A stretch of 64,000 bases of DNA from Papio anubis (taxonomy: Eukaryota > Chordata > Mammalia > Primates > Cercopithecidae): assembly GCF_008728515.1 (NCBI RefSeq), contig NC_044995.1, forward strand, positions 40,505,536-40,569,535, given 5' to 3'. Under the pieces are notes generated by a model. It was not told the origin of the DNA. It saw only the letters and a list, made by a program, of their open reading frames with translations, and searched no databases. Positions within the stretch are counted from its first letter, which is position 1. Each line of letters begins with the position of its first letter. The position numbers and the translations under genes were made by a program. This document shows, in pieces, positions 51,201-62,929 of the stretch.

Positions 51201-54200
51201 CCAGCCACTCGGGAGGCTGAGGCAGGAGAATCACTTGAACCCGGGAGGCGGAGGCTGCAGTGAGCTGAGATTGCACCACTGTACTCCATCCTGGGTGACA
51301 GAGCAAGACTGCGTCTCAAAAAAAATTTTTGTTGTTGTTGTGGTGGGGACTTTGCTATGTTGCCCCAGCTCTGATTTCTATTTCTTCCCTCACAGAAGAT
51401 CTCTGTGTTCATTACTCATGGCAGAAGTGAAGGGGTAACTGGGGTGGGGCTTGAAACCCAGCTCACCATTGCCTGGACACAAGAAACTCTCTGTGCCTCA
51501 ATTTCCTCATCTGCAAAATGAGACAAGAGTAATTTCCCACCTCAAGGGATATGATGGGACAAAACTCACAAAGTGAGTGTTCCATCACGTGTCTGGCCCT
51601 CACTCCCGCTGGGATGGTCACTTTTCATGGTTACTGCTCATTTAAGGTCTCTGGAGGGCAAGTAGTATGGTGCTGGCAATGGATTCAGGCCAATGTGGCT
51701 TCAGATTCCAACTCTGCCAAAACTCTGTGATCTTGAACTAGTGATGTCCCCTCCCCAAGCCTCAGTTTCTAAGAGAAGGTGGAACCGTAAGTTCCTGAGC
51801 TGTGTTGTCAAAATAAGCTGAACACTCAGTAAGAGTTGATTTCTTTCTCCCTGACCCCCTTTGCAGAGGTCCCCCAAAAGAAGCCATTTTTATTAAAGTT
51901 GCCAGGCTGCGTGTGGTGGTTCATGCCTGTAATCCCAGCATTTTGAGAGGCTGAGGCAGGAGGATCATTTGAGGTCAGGAGTCCGAGACCAGCCTAGGCA
52001 ACATACTAAGACCCCGACTCTAATAAAAATTTTAAAAAATTAGCCAGGCATGGTGGCATGTGCCTGTGGTCCCAGCTACTCGGGAGACTGAGGCAGGAGG
52101 ATCACTTGAGCCCAGGAGTTTGAGGCTGCATCGAGCCGTGATCACACCACTGCACTCCTGCCTGGGCAACAGAGTGAGACCCTATCTCTAAAAAACTAAA
52201 AATAAGTCCAGGTGTGGTGGCTCATGTCTGTAATCCCAGCACTTTGGGAGGCTGAGGTGGGAGGATCACTTGAGCTCAGGAGTTCACTTGAGCTGAGACC
52301 AGCCTGGCCAACATGATGAAACCCCATCTCGACTAAAAATACAAAAATCAGCCAGGCGTGGTGGCACATACCTGTAATCCCAGCTACTCGGGAGACTGAG
52401 GCAGGAGACTCACTTGAACCCAGGAGGCGGAGGTCGCAGTGAGCCAAGATGGCACCATTGCACTCCAACCTGGGAGACACAGTGAGACCCCATCTCAAAA
52501 TAAACAAATAAATAAATAAAAAGGCTGGGTGTGGTGGCTCATGCCTGTAATCCCAGCACTTTGGGAGGCCGAGGTGGGTGGATCACTTGAGGTTCGAGAC
52601 CAGCCTGGCCAACATGGTGAAACCCCATCTCTACTAAAAATACAAAATTAGCCAGGTGTGGTGGCACATGCCTGTGATCCCAGCTACTTGGGAGGTTGAG
52701 GTGGGAGAATCACTTGAACCTGGGAGGTGGAGGTTGCAGTGAGCCGAGACTACACCATTGCACTCCAGCCTGGGCAACAAGAGTGAAACTCTATCTCAAA
52801 ATAAGATAAAAATAAAGTCACCAGCCCTCAGGGGTCTGTCAAGGCAACACACAAAATCTCCAGTTACCTTCTGGTAGATGACGTTTGTAGACACATTGTG
52901 TCCATCACAGGTCACAGTTCCGATGGATTTACAGCAACCCCTGGGGTAGGTGTGGCCCGTTGTCATTTCGAAGGAAGAGCCAGAAAAATCTGTGTAGTTA
53001 TTCACCCCACAGCACTTTAGCTATAGAGAGGAGAAGAAATACTTGGAGAGTCTCTTTCAAATAATAAAATAATAAACGCATCAGAAATCATGGTTACCAT
53101 GGCTACTGTCTAGTGTGGTCACGATATTCCAGAGACTGTGCTAAACGTCCTCTTACAAACATCCCATCGCAGCTCAGCACCCTCCCTGACTCCCATCTCA
53201 CTCAGGGTAGAAGCTGAACTCCCAGCCTGGGCAACAGGGTGAGACCCCACCTCGGCAAATATTAAAAAATTAGCCAGGCATGGTGGCAGATGCCTGTAGT
53301 CCCAGCTACTCAGGAGGCTGAGGCTGGAGGATCGCTTGAGCCCGGGAGATCAAGGCTGCAGTGAGCTATGATCACACCACTACATTCCAGCCTGGACAAC
53401 AGAGCAAGACCCTGTCTCTAAAAACAAAAAAAGCTGAACTCCTCAGCGATTCTCCTGCCTCAGCCTCCTGAGAAGCTGGGATTACAGGCGCATGCCCCCA
53501 CGCCTGGCTAATTTTTGTATTTTTAGTAGAGATGGGGCCAACATGGTGAAGTCCTGTCTCTACTAGAAATACAAAAATTAGCCAGGTATGGTGGTGCACG
53601 CTTGTAATCCCAGCTGCCTGGGAGGCTAAGGCAGGAGAATCACTTGAACCCAGGAGGCGGAGGTTGCAGTGAGCCAAGATTGCGCCACTGCACTCCAGCC
53701 TGGGTGACAGAATGAGACTCCATCTCAAAGAAAAAAAAAAAAAAAAAAACCCAGAAAATGACAGGTGTCAAGGATGTGGAGAAATTGGACTCCTGCATTG
53801 CTGATGGAAATGGAAAATGATACAGCCACTGTGGAAAGGAGTCTGGCAGTTCCTCAAAAACAGTTTGAAGTGCAGTGCTGAGATCATAGCTTACCACAAC
53901 TTCAATCTTCTGGGCTCAAGCGATTCTCCCACCTCTGCCTCCCAAGTAGCTGGGACTACAGGTGCAGGCCATCATGCCTGGCTATATTTTTAATCTATTG
54001 TAGAGATGGGTCTTGCTATGTTGCCTGGGCTGGTCTCAAACTCTTAGCCTCAAGCGATCCACCCGCCTCAGGCTCCCAAAGTGCTGGGATTACAGATGTG
54101 AGCCACTGAGCCTGGCCCAACAAAGATTTTTTTTTTTTTTTCGAGACGGAGTCTCCCTCTGTCACTCAGGCTGCAGTGCAATGGTGCGATCTTACTCACT

Positions 54201-57200
54201 GCATCCTCCACCTCCCAGGTTCAAGCAGTTCTCCTGCCTCAGCCTCCCGAGTAGCTGGGATTACAGGCATGCACTACCATGCCCGACTAATTTTTGTATT
54301 TTTAGTAGAGACGGGGTTTCGCTATGTTGGCCAGGCTGGTCTCGAACTGCTGACCTCAGGTGATCCACCCGCCTCGGCCTCCCAAAGTGCTGGGATTACA
54401 GGCATGAGCCACCGCGCCCAGCACCGACAAGGATTTTTTTGTGCCCTAACAAGAGCCCTAAACAGAGCCTGACTCATAACAGATACTCAATAAATATTCG
54501 TGGGAGGACTGTATGAATGAATGAAAGAGAGACATTCTGTACCATCACAAGCTTGAGAAGCCAAAACCAGCATGCAGAAAGGCATCAGCCAGTTGCGGTG
54601 ACTCATGCCTATAATCCCAACACTTGGAGAGGCCAATTCGGGAAGATCACTTCAGGTGAGGCGTTCAAGACCAGCCTGGGCAACATAGCGAGCAAAACTT
54701 TTTTTTTTTTTTAAATAAATAGGGCTGGGCGCAGTGGCTCACCGTTGTAATCCTAGCACTTTAGGAAGACTAGGCAGGCAGATCCCTTGAGCCCAGGAGT
54801 TCAAGACCAGCCTAGGCAACATGCTGAAAGATCTCTACTAAAAATTTTAGGTCGGGCACAGTGGCTCATGCCTGTAATCCCAGAACTCTGGGATGCCGAA
54901 GCGGGTGGATCACCTGAGGCCAGGAGTTCAAGACCAGCCTGACCAATATGGTGAAACCCCGTCTCTACTAAAAAAACAAAAATTAGCCAGGCATGGTGGT
55001 GGGTGCCTCTAATCCCAGCTCCTTGAGAAGCTAAGACAGGAGAACTGCTTGAACCCGGGAGGTGGAGGTTGCAGAAAGCTGAGATTGCACCACTGCGCTC
55101 CAGCCTAGGTGACAGAATGAGACTCCAACTCAAAAAACAAAAATTGTTAAATGATACATTTCATTTGTGTATCTTTTTAAAAATATTTTTTCTTTTTTGA
55201 AATAGGGTCTTGCTCTGTCACCCAGGCTGGAGTGTAGTGGCGCCATCATAGTTCGCTGCAGCCTTGACTTCCTGGACTCAAGCGATCCTCCCACCTCAGC
55301 CTCCTGGGTCGCTGGGACCACAGGCATGCACCACTCTGACTGGCTATTTCTTTTTTTTTTTTTAAAGAGACTCCCTCTGTCGCCCAGGCTGGAATGCAGT
55401 GGTGCAATCTCAACTCACTGCAACCTCTGCCTCCCAGGTTCAAGCGATTCTCCTGCCTCAGCCTGCTGAGTAGCTGGGACTACAGATGCCTGCCACCACA
55501 CGGAGGTAATTTTTGTATTTTTAGTAGAGACGAGGTTTCCCCATGTTGGTCAGGCTGGTCTCGAACTCCTGGCCTCAAGTGATCCTCCCACCTCCACCTC
55601 CCAAAGTGCTGGGATGACAGGCATGAGCCGCTTCGCCCACCCATGTCGTGTACCTTTTACCACAATTTTTTTTTTTTTTTTTAAGTGAGCCTCACCTTCT
55701 CCATGACCAAGTTCCACTGTGTAGAATAGTCGTCTGGCTCATTGTAACCTCTGTAATTCTTCCTCAGGGTCACGAAGGTGTGCTCCAAGACCACGTCTCG
55801 AACCTCACAGATGGGACAGGAAGCGGTCAGTACCCCAACTAGCAAGAGTGGCCCGTTCATTGGCAGAGGTTCTTGAGGATAGAGTGGGAGGTGGGGGCTT
55901 CCCTCGTGCTGCCTTCATTTTTCCTACCCTCAGCTCATGGGTCTGTGCTAGAGGTAGACACATGGAGGCTACTGTGCCCCCTCTCCCGCCCAAGAGAGGG
56001 AAACAGGGAGACGCGTGGGTCTGGAGCCAAGCGTATCTCTCTGTACCCGTCACACACGAATTTGAATCATCTGCTCTTTGGAATCGCCCACACCCTGCTG
56101 CACCCACGATGTGGCTGTAACTCCATTAAAGAATTGAATATCATCTCCACGGAATCTCTCTCTGCACAAAAGGGGCACATTTAATTTTCTGTTTTTTAAA
56201 CAAAGGTTTAAAAAATCCTTTTGCAAAGTGATGATAGAGGCACGTGGTTCGAAATTGACAATGCACAGAAGGGTAGACCATGAAAAGTCTCTCTCCCACC
56301 CCTTCCTCCCAGCCAAAAATTTCCTCCCACTCCATGCCAATGACTGTTAACTGTTTCCTGTGTCCCCAAAGAGATGTTCTTCTCTGTGTGTCAAAGCAAA
56401 GTATATGTTCACTATTCTTCCTCCTTGGTTTATGCTGCACTCATTTTTCTGCATCTGGCTGTTCTCGACAGGAGTAGCAGGGGCTCTTGGTGGGCTGCCC
56501 ATAACTCTGTGGCCCTTGTCAGTTCTGTGCCCACTGGCCTGGCTCCCTAGTGCCAGCAAGTGAGGATTCTCTGGCCTCTGAGCCCACGTGCCCCCTGGGA
56601 GCAGACCTCCATCAATGGCTAGTGGGAGTTGGTGGATCAATATCCCAACTCCCTCTCCACTTGAGTGGAATAACTTAGGTGCATGTTCTGTGCTGTGCCC
56701 AGCATCCCCTTTTGTGGGCTGTCTTCCCTTACCTGCCTCATTTGCTATGTCCCCTGCAGGTGTTTTCTGGGATCACCTCCCAAACAAACCACATGCCTTT
56801 GAATTCCTTTTTTTTTTTTGGAGACAGAGAGTCTCGCTTTTAGTCGCCCAGGTTGGAGTGCAGTGGCGCCATCTCGCTCACTGCAAGCTCCACCTCCCGG
56901 TTCACGCCATTCTCCTGCCTCAGCCTCCTGGAGTAGCTGGGACTACAGGCGCTCACACCAGCCTCGCTAGTTTTTGTATTTTTAGTAGAGATCGGGTTTC
57001 ACCCGTGTTAGCCAGGATGGTCTCATCTCCTGACTCGGTGATCCGCCTACTGGCCTCCCCAAAGTGCTGGGATTACAGGCGGAGCCACCGCGCCTGGTCA
57101 GCTTTTGAATTTTGTTTTCAGGGTCAGCTCTGGGGAGGATGCCAATGAGATCGCACTCTATCCTGAGAGCATTCCATCTGGTGCCCAGAGCCTCCTTCTC

Positions 57201-57332
57201 TGTAACACTCCTGATGTACAGGATTCCACTGTGTGGGATGTATTTTAACTCACCTAAACCCTATTCATACTCACTCAGGTTCTTTTTGTATCTTTTCTTT
57301 TTCTTTCTTTCTTTTTCTTTTTTCTTTCTTCT

Positions 57333-57367
<35 letters not shown>

Positions 57368-60300
57368 AGACAGAGCTTCACTCTTTTGTTGTCCAGGCTG
57401 GAGGCAATGGCACAATCTCAGCTCACTGCAACCTCTTAATTCTGGTTCAAGTGGATTCTCCTGTCTCAGCTCTCCTGAGAAGGAGCCAGCATGTGCCACC
57501 ACGCCTGCCTAGTTTTTTCACATTTTTAGTACAGATTTGTTTCCTCACCATGTTGGCCAGGCTGGTCTTGATCTCCTGACCTTGTGGATCCACCTTCCTG
57601 CCTCAGTCTCCCGGTGATGCTGGGATTACAGGAGTGAGCCACCGCGACCTGGCCCTCCTTGCACGTCTTCATGCCCTGGCATGAATGACTCTGCACACCA
57701 GCAAGTGAGTCCTTGAATAATTCCCAGAGAGATGGGACTGCCATGGGGTCGTGCGCTGAAGCTTTTGTCATTTGATGAATTTTGCTAAATTGTCCCTCTA
57801 TTTTGAATACATTTCAAAACCCCAATCAATATGCAACACTTCTGATCATCTCCCTCTCCTGCCACCAAACCCAAGAGAGATGAACTAAAATGAACTCCTC
57901 GCAGGTTTTGTGAGGGCCTTGGAGGGGCAGGCATGAGGATTTCAGTCACCCCATTGAAAGTGGCATCGTGTGATAGGGCCCCTCCACAACTGATCGTGGC
58001 TGCCTGGCGGGGAGGGCGGACTTCTATTGGTTCTATATCTTTTTTGGATGACGGAGTCTCGGCTGGTTGGGAGCAGTGGCATTCGGCTCACTGCAGCTCG
58101 CTCAGGAGCCCACGCTATTCTTCCCACTCAGCTCTCCCAGTAGCTAGTTCATATGCCCGGCCATTCTTCTGGCTAATTTTTTGTATTTTTAGTAGATACA
58201 GGGTTTCACCATGTTGGCCAGGATGGCCCTCGGAACTCATGACCTCAGGTGATCACCCGGACTCCAGCCTCCCAAAGTGCTGGGATTACAGACGTGAGCC
58301 ACCACGCCGCTTTGGTTCTTTTTATCTTCTAATGCTACGGGTGGAGGCAGGGCTGTGCCTTACAATTGGAAAGAAAAGAAGGACCACTGTGGTGCTGTGA
58401 CTTCCACGATGAGGACAATAAACTACTGACAGGGATGCACCAAAGACACACAGTGTGGGGAGAGAGGGCCTGGGAGCCTGCTCGCCTCCCTGACCTTGTA
58501 CCCTGCAGGGGGAGGGGCTGTCTCTGTTCCCCCGACCTCCACTCCCAGGCCACCCTGGCCTCTAGTTTGAAACAATTCAAGACCAGGCGCAGTGGCTCAC
58601 ACTCTCAGAATCCCAGCACTTTGGGGAGGCCGAGGGTGATCACGAGGTCAGGAGAGTTCAAGACCAGCCTGGCCAACATGGCTAAACCCTGGGTCTCTAC
58701 TAAAAATACATGTACTTAGCAGGGCATGGTGGCCGGCACCTGTAATCCCATCTACTTGGGAGACTGAGGCAGAAGAATCGCTTGAACCCGGGAGGCAGAG
58801 GTTGCAGTGAGCTGGAGATCGCAGCTACTGCACTCCAGCCTGCGTGACAAAGTGAGACTCTGTCTCAAAAAAAAAAAAAAAAAAAAAAAGATTTGTATGT
58901 GTGGGGAGGCAGTTTTGGGGTCTGTGTGCAGATCCAACTTACAAATAAGAGCATGCCTCTGCTCTCTTTAGTCACTCCATACCACCCGGCACAGCTAAGC
59001 AGTACCGTGACGCATCCCATCACCAAGCACAGGTTGCCAACGTGAAGGAGATATGCGGAGGACAGCCCGAGGACGCTCGTCAGGGAGGCCCCTCCACATT
59101 TACCACCAATGCCCAGGCCGACGAGGATGATGCCAGACATCTTTAGAACAGAAATCAGAAAGGAAGAAAAGTAATCTGTTAGTTGTGCACAAATAGAACT
59201 GGGTGAGTGCAGTGGCTCATGCCTGTAATCCCAGCACTTTGGGAGCCCAGGAGTTCAAGACCAGGTTGGTAGGACCTCATCTGTACCCTCTCCCTACCGC
59301 AAAAAAAAAAAAAAAAAAAAAAAAAAATAGCTGGGCATGGTAGTGCGTGCCTGTAGTCTCAGCTCCTCAGGTGTCTGCAGTGGGAGGATCACTTTAGCCC
59401 ATGAGGTCGAGGCTGCAGTGACTTACGACTGTGCCACTAGGCTCCAGCCTGAATGACAGATCAAGACCTTGTCTCAAAAAATAAAATAGGCCAGGCACAG
59501 TGGCTCAAGCCTATAATCCCAGCACTTTGGGAGGCCGAAGCAGGCAGATCACCTGAGGTCAGGAGTTCAAGACCAGCCTGGCCAACATGGCGAAACCCTG
59601 TCTCTACTAAAAATACAAAATTAGCCAGGCATGGTGGCGGCCTATAATCCCAGCTACTCAGGAGACTGAGGCAGAAGAATCGCTTAAATCCGGGAGGCAG
59701 AGGTTGCAGTGAGCTGAGATCGTGCCACTGCACTCCAGCCTGAGTGACAGAACAAGACTCTGACTCAAAATAAAATAAAATAAAATATAAAATAAATAAT
59801 GTCATAGGACAGGGATTAGCAAATTTTTTTTTTTCCCTGAAAAACCCAGATGTTGTGGACTCTGCAGGCCTTAGGGTGTCTGTTGAAACTACGCGGTTCT
59901 ATTGGTGTAGCCTAAAAGCAGCTGTTCACAATCTGCATATAAGTGAGCATGGCCATGTTCCAATAACACTTTATTTATTTATTTATTTTTAAATAGAGAT
60001 GGGGATCTCACTATAGTCGGTCTTGAGCTCCTGGCTCAAGGGATCTGCCCATCTCGGCCTCCCAAAGTGTTGGGATTACAGGCTTGAGTCACCACACCCG
60101 GCCTTAATTCTCTTTAAAATGTTACAATACAAGTGAAGGGGAGGGGTGATATTTCATTTCCTTCTCTTTCCTGGCAGCTTTTCCTTAGACTATGCTACAA
60201 TGAAGACAATTACTTCTTTTTTTTTTTTTTAAATCAAGACGGAGTCTCGCTCTGTTGCCCAGGCTGGAGTGCAGTGGCGCAATCTCGGCTCACTGACAAC

Positions 60301-60984
60301 CTCTGCCACCCAGGTTCAAGTGATTCTCATGCCTCAGCCTCCCGAGTAGCTGGGATTACAGGTGTGTGCTACCACACCCGTCTAATTTTTTTTGGAATTT
60401 TTAGTAGAGACAGGGTTTCCCCATATTGGCCAAGGCTGGTCTCGAACTCCCGACCCCGTGATCCGCCAGCCTCGGCCTCCCAAAGTGTTGGGATTACAGG
60501 TGTAAGCCACCACGCCCGGCCTGGCAATTCCTTAGCAATGTACATTTCGGGTTACTTGTATGGTAAGGAAAAATATGTCTTGACAAATTTAAAAGATTCA
60601 GAAAATAACCTTTTCTCCTGGCCTTCCCAAACAACTTGGTCGGCTGCAGGATTTGACTCAGAGCCAAGCTCTTCCATCACCCACCTGGGCTCCCCCAGAT
60701 CACACTCATCTGTGCTGGATTTCACCAGCTCTGGGTTGATGGCAGGTCCCAAAGCTCCCTGCTCGTCCTCCTCCGTCTGCCCTACATCCCTCCTGCTTCT
60801 CTAGGGAACCACAGATCTCGACGCCAATTTGGATCAACTTATTTCTGTCTTTCAGGGAGCTGACCGTGGAGGAAGGGCTGCAACAAACCAGGGGCCTGGA
60901 TTGTGACATACTTACAGCCACGAAGCCATTGAGTAAAGATAACAGTTTCTTCAAGGAAGCGTACGGAGTGTGGATTTCAGCCAT
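45232..60984 (-). CDS. TSPAN16: Tetraspanin-16, 7 coding exons, exon 3 damaged as read
   Basis: The minus-strand coding exons are 60984-60916, 59140-58943, 58439-58364, 55803-55696, 53020-52868, 47523-47440 and 45279-45232. All except exon 3 have GT/AG sites, start and end in phase 0, and match the human protein as I recall it (start MAEIHTPY, end LLLFIKLG). The expected length is about 244 residues. Predicted membrane segments are about 13-35, 53-75, 90-113 (exon 3) and 228-242. The large extracellular loop has the tetraspanin CCG motif (153-155), a second CC pair (180-181) and two more Cys. Tetraspanins organise membrane microdomains with integrins and other partners; the role of this member is poorly known. 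Exon 3 carries three indels and a GG acceptor, probably sequence error (see finding). The gene converges with RAB3D. Confidence 0.9.
45450..46410 (-). mobile_element. Alus and L1 remnant, TSPAN16 last intron
   Basis: A (TTTA)n run (45463-45494) heads a minus-strand Alu (to about 45775). An old L1 3' remnant covers about 45850-46105 ('gaataatcctgctatgagc', 'gagaaattgctgggacaa'). A minus-strand Alu follows at 46110-46410. Confidence 0.8.
46425..47335 (-). mobile_element. Ancient L1 ORF2 fragment, antisense, split by an Alu
   Basis: Minus-strand L1 reverse-transcriptase-region remnant recognised from words such as 'gagtcagttttggtagtttg', 'aggaatttgtctatttcatc' and 'tcttttcaaagaatcaaatt'. An old minus-strand Alu (about 46872-47170) interrupts it. 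It is heavily diverged with no intact frame, and lies in the TSPAN16 last intron. Confidence 0.75.
47700..47935. repeat. MIR-like remnant upstream of TSPAN16 exon 6
   Basis: 'ctagctgtatgaccttggagaag' and 'cattttcccatctataaa' at about 47820-47885 are MIR words. Confidence 0.7.
47936..49135 (+). mobile_element. Plus-strand Alu cluster with nested young Alu
   Basis: Alus lie at about 47936-48222 and 48223-48518. A third (48519-48653 and 48958-49120) is split by a young Alu at 48654-48957. The word 'aaatacaaaaatta' on both sides is the target duplication. Confidence 0.88.
49190..49395 (+). repeat. MIR element
   Basis: 'ttacagatgaggaaactgag' near 49327 with preceding 'tcactataaccccatgatt' marks a MIR. 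Confidence 0.8.
49408..50112 (-). mobile_element. Two minus-strand Alus
   Basis: The elements are 49410-49692 (with a small deletion after 'accatgttg') and an old copy at about 49812-50112. About 120 bases of unique sequence separate them. Confidence 0.86.
50115..50530 (+). repeat. L2-like LINE remnant
   Basis: 'ttcctgccctcagggggctg', 'gaccattccaggcagaggg' and 'gtgcaaaggtcatgaggcagg' are hallmark words of an old mammalian LINE-type repeat, most likely L2. Confidence 0.65.
50531..50700. other. TSPAN16: Unique stretch in TSPAN16 intron
   Basis: Short non-repetitive intron sequence ending in a (TTC)n run at about 50695-50710; nothing recognised. Confidence 0.4.
50710..51325. mobile_element. 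Inverted Alu pair, TSPAN16 intron
   Basis: An old minus-strand Alu spans 50712-51022. It is followed almost directly by a plus-strand Alu at 51035-51322. Confidence 0.87.
51440..51860 (+). repeat. MIR remnants
   Basis: 'gtgcctcaatttcctcatctgc' (51490 region) and 'gcctcagtttctaag' (51760 region) indicate two MIR fragments, both read in the direction of the MIR 3' half. Confidence 0.7.
51900..52815 (+). mobile_element. Three plus-strand Alus in tandem
   Basis: The elements lie at about 51900-52195, 52203-52500 (with an internal duplication 'gagttcacttgag') and 52520-52815, just downstream of TSPAN16 exon 5 in transcript direction. Confidence 0.88.
53220..55640. mobile_element. Dense Alu cluster, TSPAN16 intron 4
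   Basis: A plus-strand partial spans 53222-53430 and a minus-strand scrap 53440-53535. Plus-strand pieces follow at 53536-53745. Minus-strand Alus lie at 53870-54118 and 54127-54422. Plus-strand copies lie at 54585-54715, 54722-54850 (partial) and 54851-55145. Minus-strand copies lie at 55195-55345 and 55348-55640. Some pieces are broken in mid-element, which suggests rearrangement between copies. Confidence 0.82.
55820..56800. other. TSPAN16: TSPAN16 intron 3, mostly non-Alu
   Basis: It includes sequence like the 3' region of old LINEs ('gaaaagtctctctcccaccc' near 56281). I see no exon of any gene here. Confidence 0.45.
56808..58310 (-). mobile_element. Indel-rich Alus and LINE remnant
   Basis: Minus-strand Alus lie at about 56808-57100, 57330-57655 and 58040-58310. 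All have extra or missing single bases, for example 'gatcgggtttcacccgtg' and 'cctcctggagtagc'. Old LINE-like sequence lies between them, and a pyrimidine tract with a long T-run covers 57281-57366. The density of indels exceeds that in the other Alus of the window. Confidence 0.75.
58364..58439 (-). pseudogene. TSPAN16: TSPAN16 exon 3 as read: frameshifted, acceptor GG
   Basis: This 76-base segment aligns by eye with the 75-base exon for the third membrane helix. Its donor GTAAGG is good. As read there are two single-base gains in the first 25 bases and one single-base loss near 'cacagcaccacag'. The acceptor dinucleotide is GG instead of AG (58441-58440). The net +1 breaks the frame into exon 4. 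It is either sequencing error or true loss; only this exon is affected. Confidence 0.65.
58575..58890 (+). mobile_element. Alu with small indels
   Basis: Plus-strand Alu with unexpected extra bases ('ctttggggaggcc', 'ggtcaggagagttc', 'agctggagatcgcagctac'). It lies just downstream of TSPAN16 exon 2 in transcript direction. Confidence 0.83.
59200..60525. mobile_element. Alu cluster, TSPAN16 intron 1
   Basis: A plus-strand broken Alu covers about 59200-59485, with a long A-run at 59300-59327. A plus-strand Alu spans 59487-59800, a minus-strand piece 59965-60105 and a minus-strand Alu 60218-60525. Confidence 0.83.
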
Positions 60985-61019
60985 GCTGAACAGACTGGGG
61001 CACCCTGAACATTTAAGTT

Positions 61020-61449
61020 AACATCTTCCTGAACCTCTGGGCTACTGTTTCCCAAGATGATAGGGGTCTGAGACAGGGGCGCCAACACTGACTTGCTCTG
61101 CCCCTCTCTGTCCTGGCTGCTTGGTGGTTGTCTAAGGCTGCCCAGCAGCTGCTCCCTGCCCTGGTCGTCAGCCTTTTATCACATCACAATCGGGTACTAG
61201 AGCAAGACCCATGGTTCAGGGAATCAGGTGCCCCAAACTGCCCCCTGTTGGCTCCTCATCCTTCAAATAGGTCACACCAGGGAAAGAGAACAGGCATCGT
61301 ATGCTACCCTGGTACCCTCCAGATGCCACCAGGACCCTGTGGGCATAATGCCCAGAGCTGACCACTTGCACAGTTGACATCTCCTAGTAGACTGGGGGAT
61401 CCAAGCGGGGGAGGGGGGAACTTGGGCTGTCCTGTTAACAGCTGTGCCC
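61020..61449 (-). promoter_or_regulatory. TSPAN16: Likely TSPAN16 5' region
   Basis: Unique sequence immediately upstream of the TSPAN16 start codon (60984, minus). It has no CpG island, which suits a tissue-restricted promoter, and I could not place a TATA box with confidence. Identification rests on position only. Confidence 0.4.
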
Positions 61450-62910
61450 CCTGCTGGGTGCGGTGGCTCACGCCTACAATCCCAGCACATTGGGAGGCAG
61501 AGGCCGGCGAATCACCTGAGGTCAGGAGTTCGAGATCAGCATGGCCACCATGTTGAAAACCCGTCTCTACTAACAATACAAAAATTACCCGGGTGTGGTG
61601 GCACACGCCTATAATCCCAGCTACTTGGGAGGTGGGGACAGGAGAATCGCTTGAATCCAGGAGGTGGAGGTTGCAGTGAGTCAAGGTCGTGCCATTCCAC
61701 TCCAGCCTGGGCGACAGAGTGAGACTCTGTCTCAAAACAAAACAAAGTAAAACAAAACCAAAACAAAAACAGCCGTGCCCCCAAAGCCTGGCAAGGCAGT
61801 ACTTAAGAAACCCGTGGAGAATGAATGAATGAATGGATCCAGAGGCTCCATGATGCAGAAATCTAGCTACAAGTCATGGGGCCCCCCAAGCCCCAGCCCA
61901 CACTTGACCCATCCTTCATACAGGGCTCAGAGAGGCCAAGGGACTTGACTGAGGCCACACAGGAAGCAAGACCAGGCTTTGAAGCCGCAAGAGTAACATG
62001 AGGGCAGGAACCTGTAAGGCCAAGAGTCCTGTAGCTGTATGCCTTTGGTCACTGGGCTTTTCTTTTTTCTTTTGAGACAGAATCTTGCTCCAGGCTGTTG
62101 CCCAGGCTGGAGTGCAGTGGGGTGATCATGGCTCACTGCAGCCACGACCTCCCTGCCTCAAGTGATCCTCCCACCTTAGCCTCCCAAGTAGCAGGTCACT
62201 GGGCTTTTCTCCATGATGATAGATGTAGTTAGCATTTCAGGACCAAAAACATTCTGTATGTGGGCACTGAAGACCTCCAGGCCCAGATCCTGCAGTCTGT
62301 AGCCCACTTTGCCCCCATACCTCCCCACCCTAACCACATCAGCTTCACATTGCCCCACCCCGGTCCCCTCTCTGTCCAGCCCTGGGCTGGGGTGTGTCGG
62401 GGTCCAGGTCCTGCATGGATTGGGGGAAGGGGGATGGCTCAAATGGGAGAAAATAGCTTACACTTTAATTAATCTAATGAGTGTTTGTCGAATCGCCTGC
62501 TTCTTGGAACATGTAGAACTAAGCAAGATGTTCACAGAGGAGTGATGCCTCCTGGACCACGGGCGCTGTTCACAGCCAGGAGTGTGTCCTTCCACACCTT
62601 TCTTTAAGAGGTCGAGGCCGGGTGCGGTGGCTCACACCTGTAAGCCCAGCACTCTGGGAGGCCGAGGTGGGCAGATCACGAGGTCAGGAGATGGAGATCA
62701 TCCTGGCTAATGCGGTGAAACCCTGTTGCTATTAAAAATACAAAAAAATTAGCTGGGTGTGGTGGTAGGTGCCTGTAGTCCCAGCTACTCGGGAGGCTGA
62801 GGCAGGAGAATCTCTTGAACCTGGGAGGTGGAGGTTGCAGTGAGCTGAGATCGCGCCACTGCACTCTAGCCTGGGAGACAGAGGGAGACTCCGTCTCAAA
62901 AAAAAAAAGT
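61450..62910. mobile_element. Alus and a MIR, upstream flank of TSPAN16
   Basis: A plus-strand Alu spans 61454-61768, a MIR core 61922-61990 and a minus-strand half Alu 62068-62196. A young plus-strand Alu spans 62612-62910. About 410 bases of unique sequence at 62200-62610 hold nothing recognised. Confidence 0.82.
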
Positions 62911-62929
62911 CATTTGAAATAAGGAGCCT

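Noticed and set aside
52796..52868. Reading frame of TSPAN16 exon 5 continuing into the intron (VTGDFVCCL...)
   Set aside because: A good GTAACT donor follows codon 201 and exon 6 joins in phase with the expected GCFHKL sequence, so read-through is not the main form.
60133..60804. 223-codon open frame on plus
   Set aside because: Its first half is antisense Alu (typical 'LCCPGWSAVAQSRL' translation) and the rest runs through TSPAN16 intron 1. It has no family resemblance.
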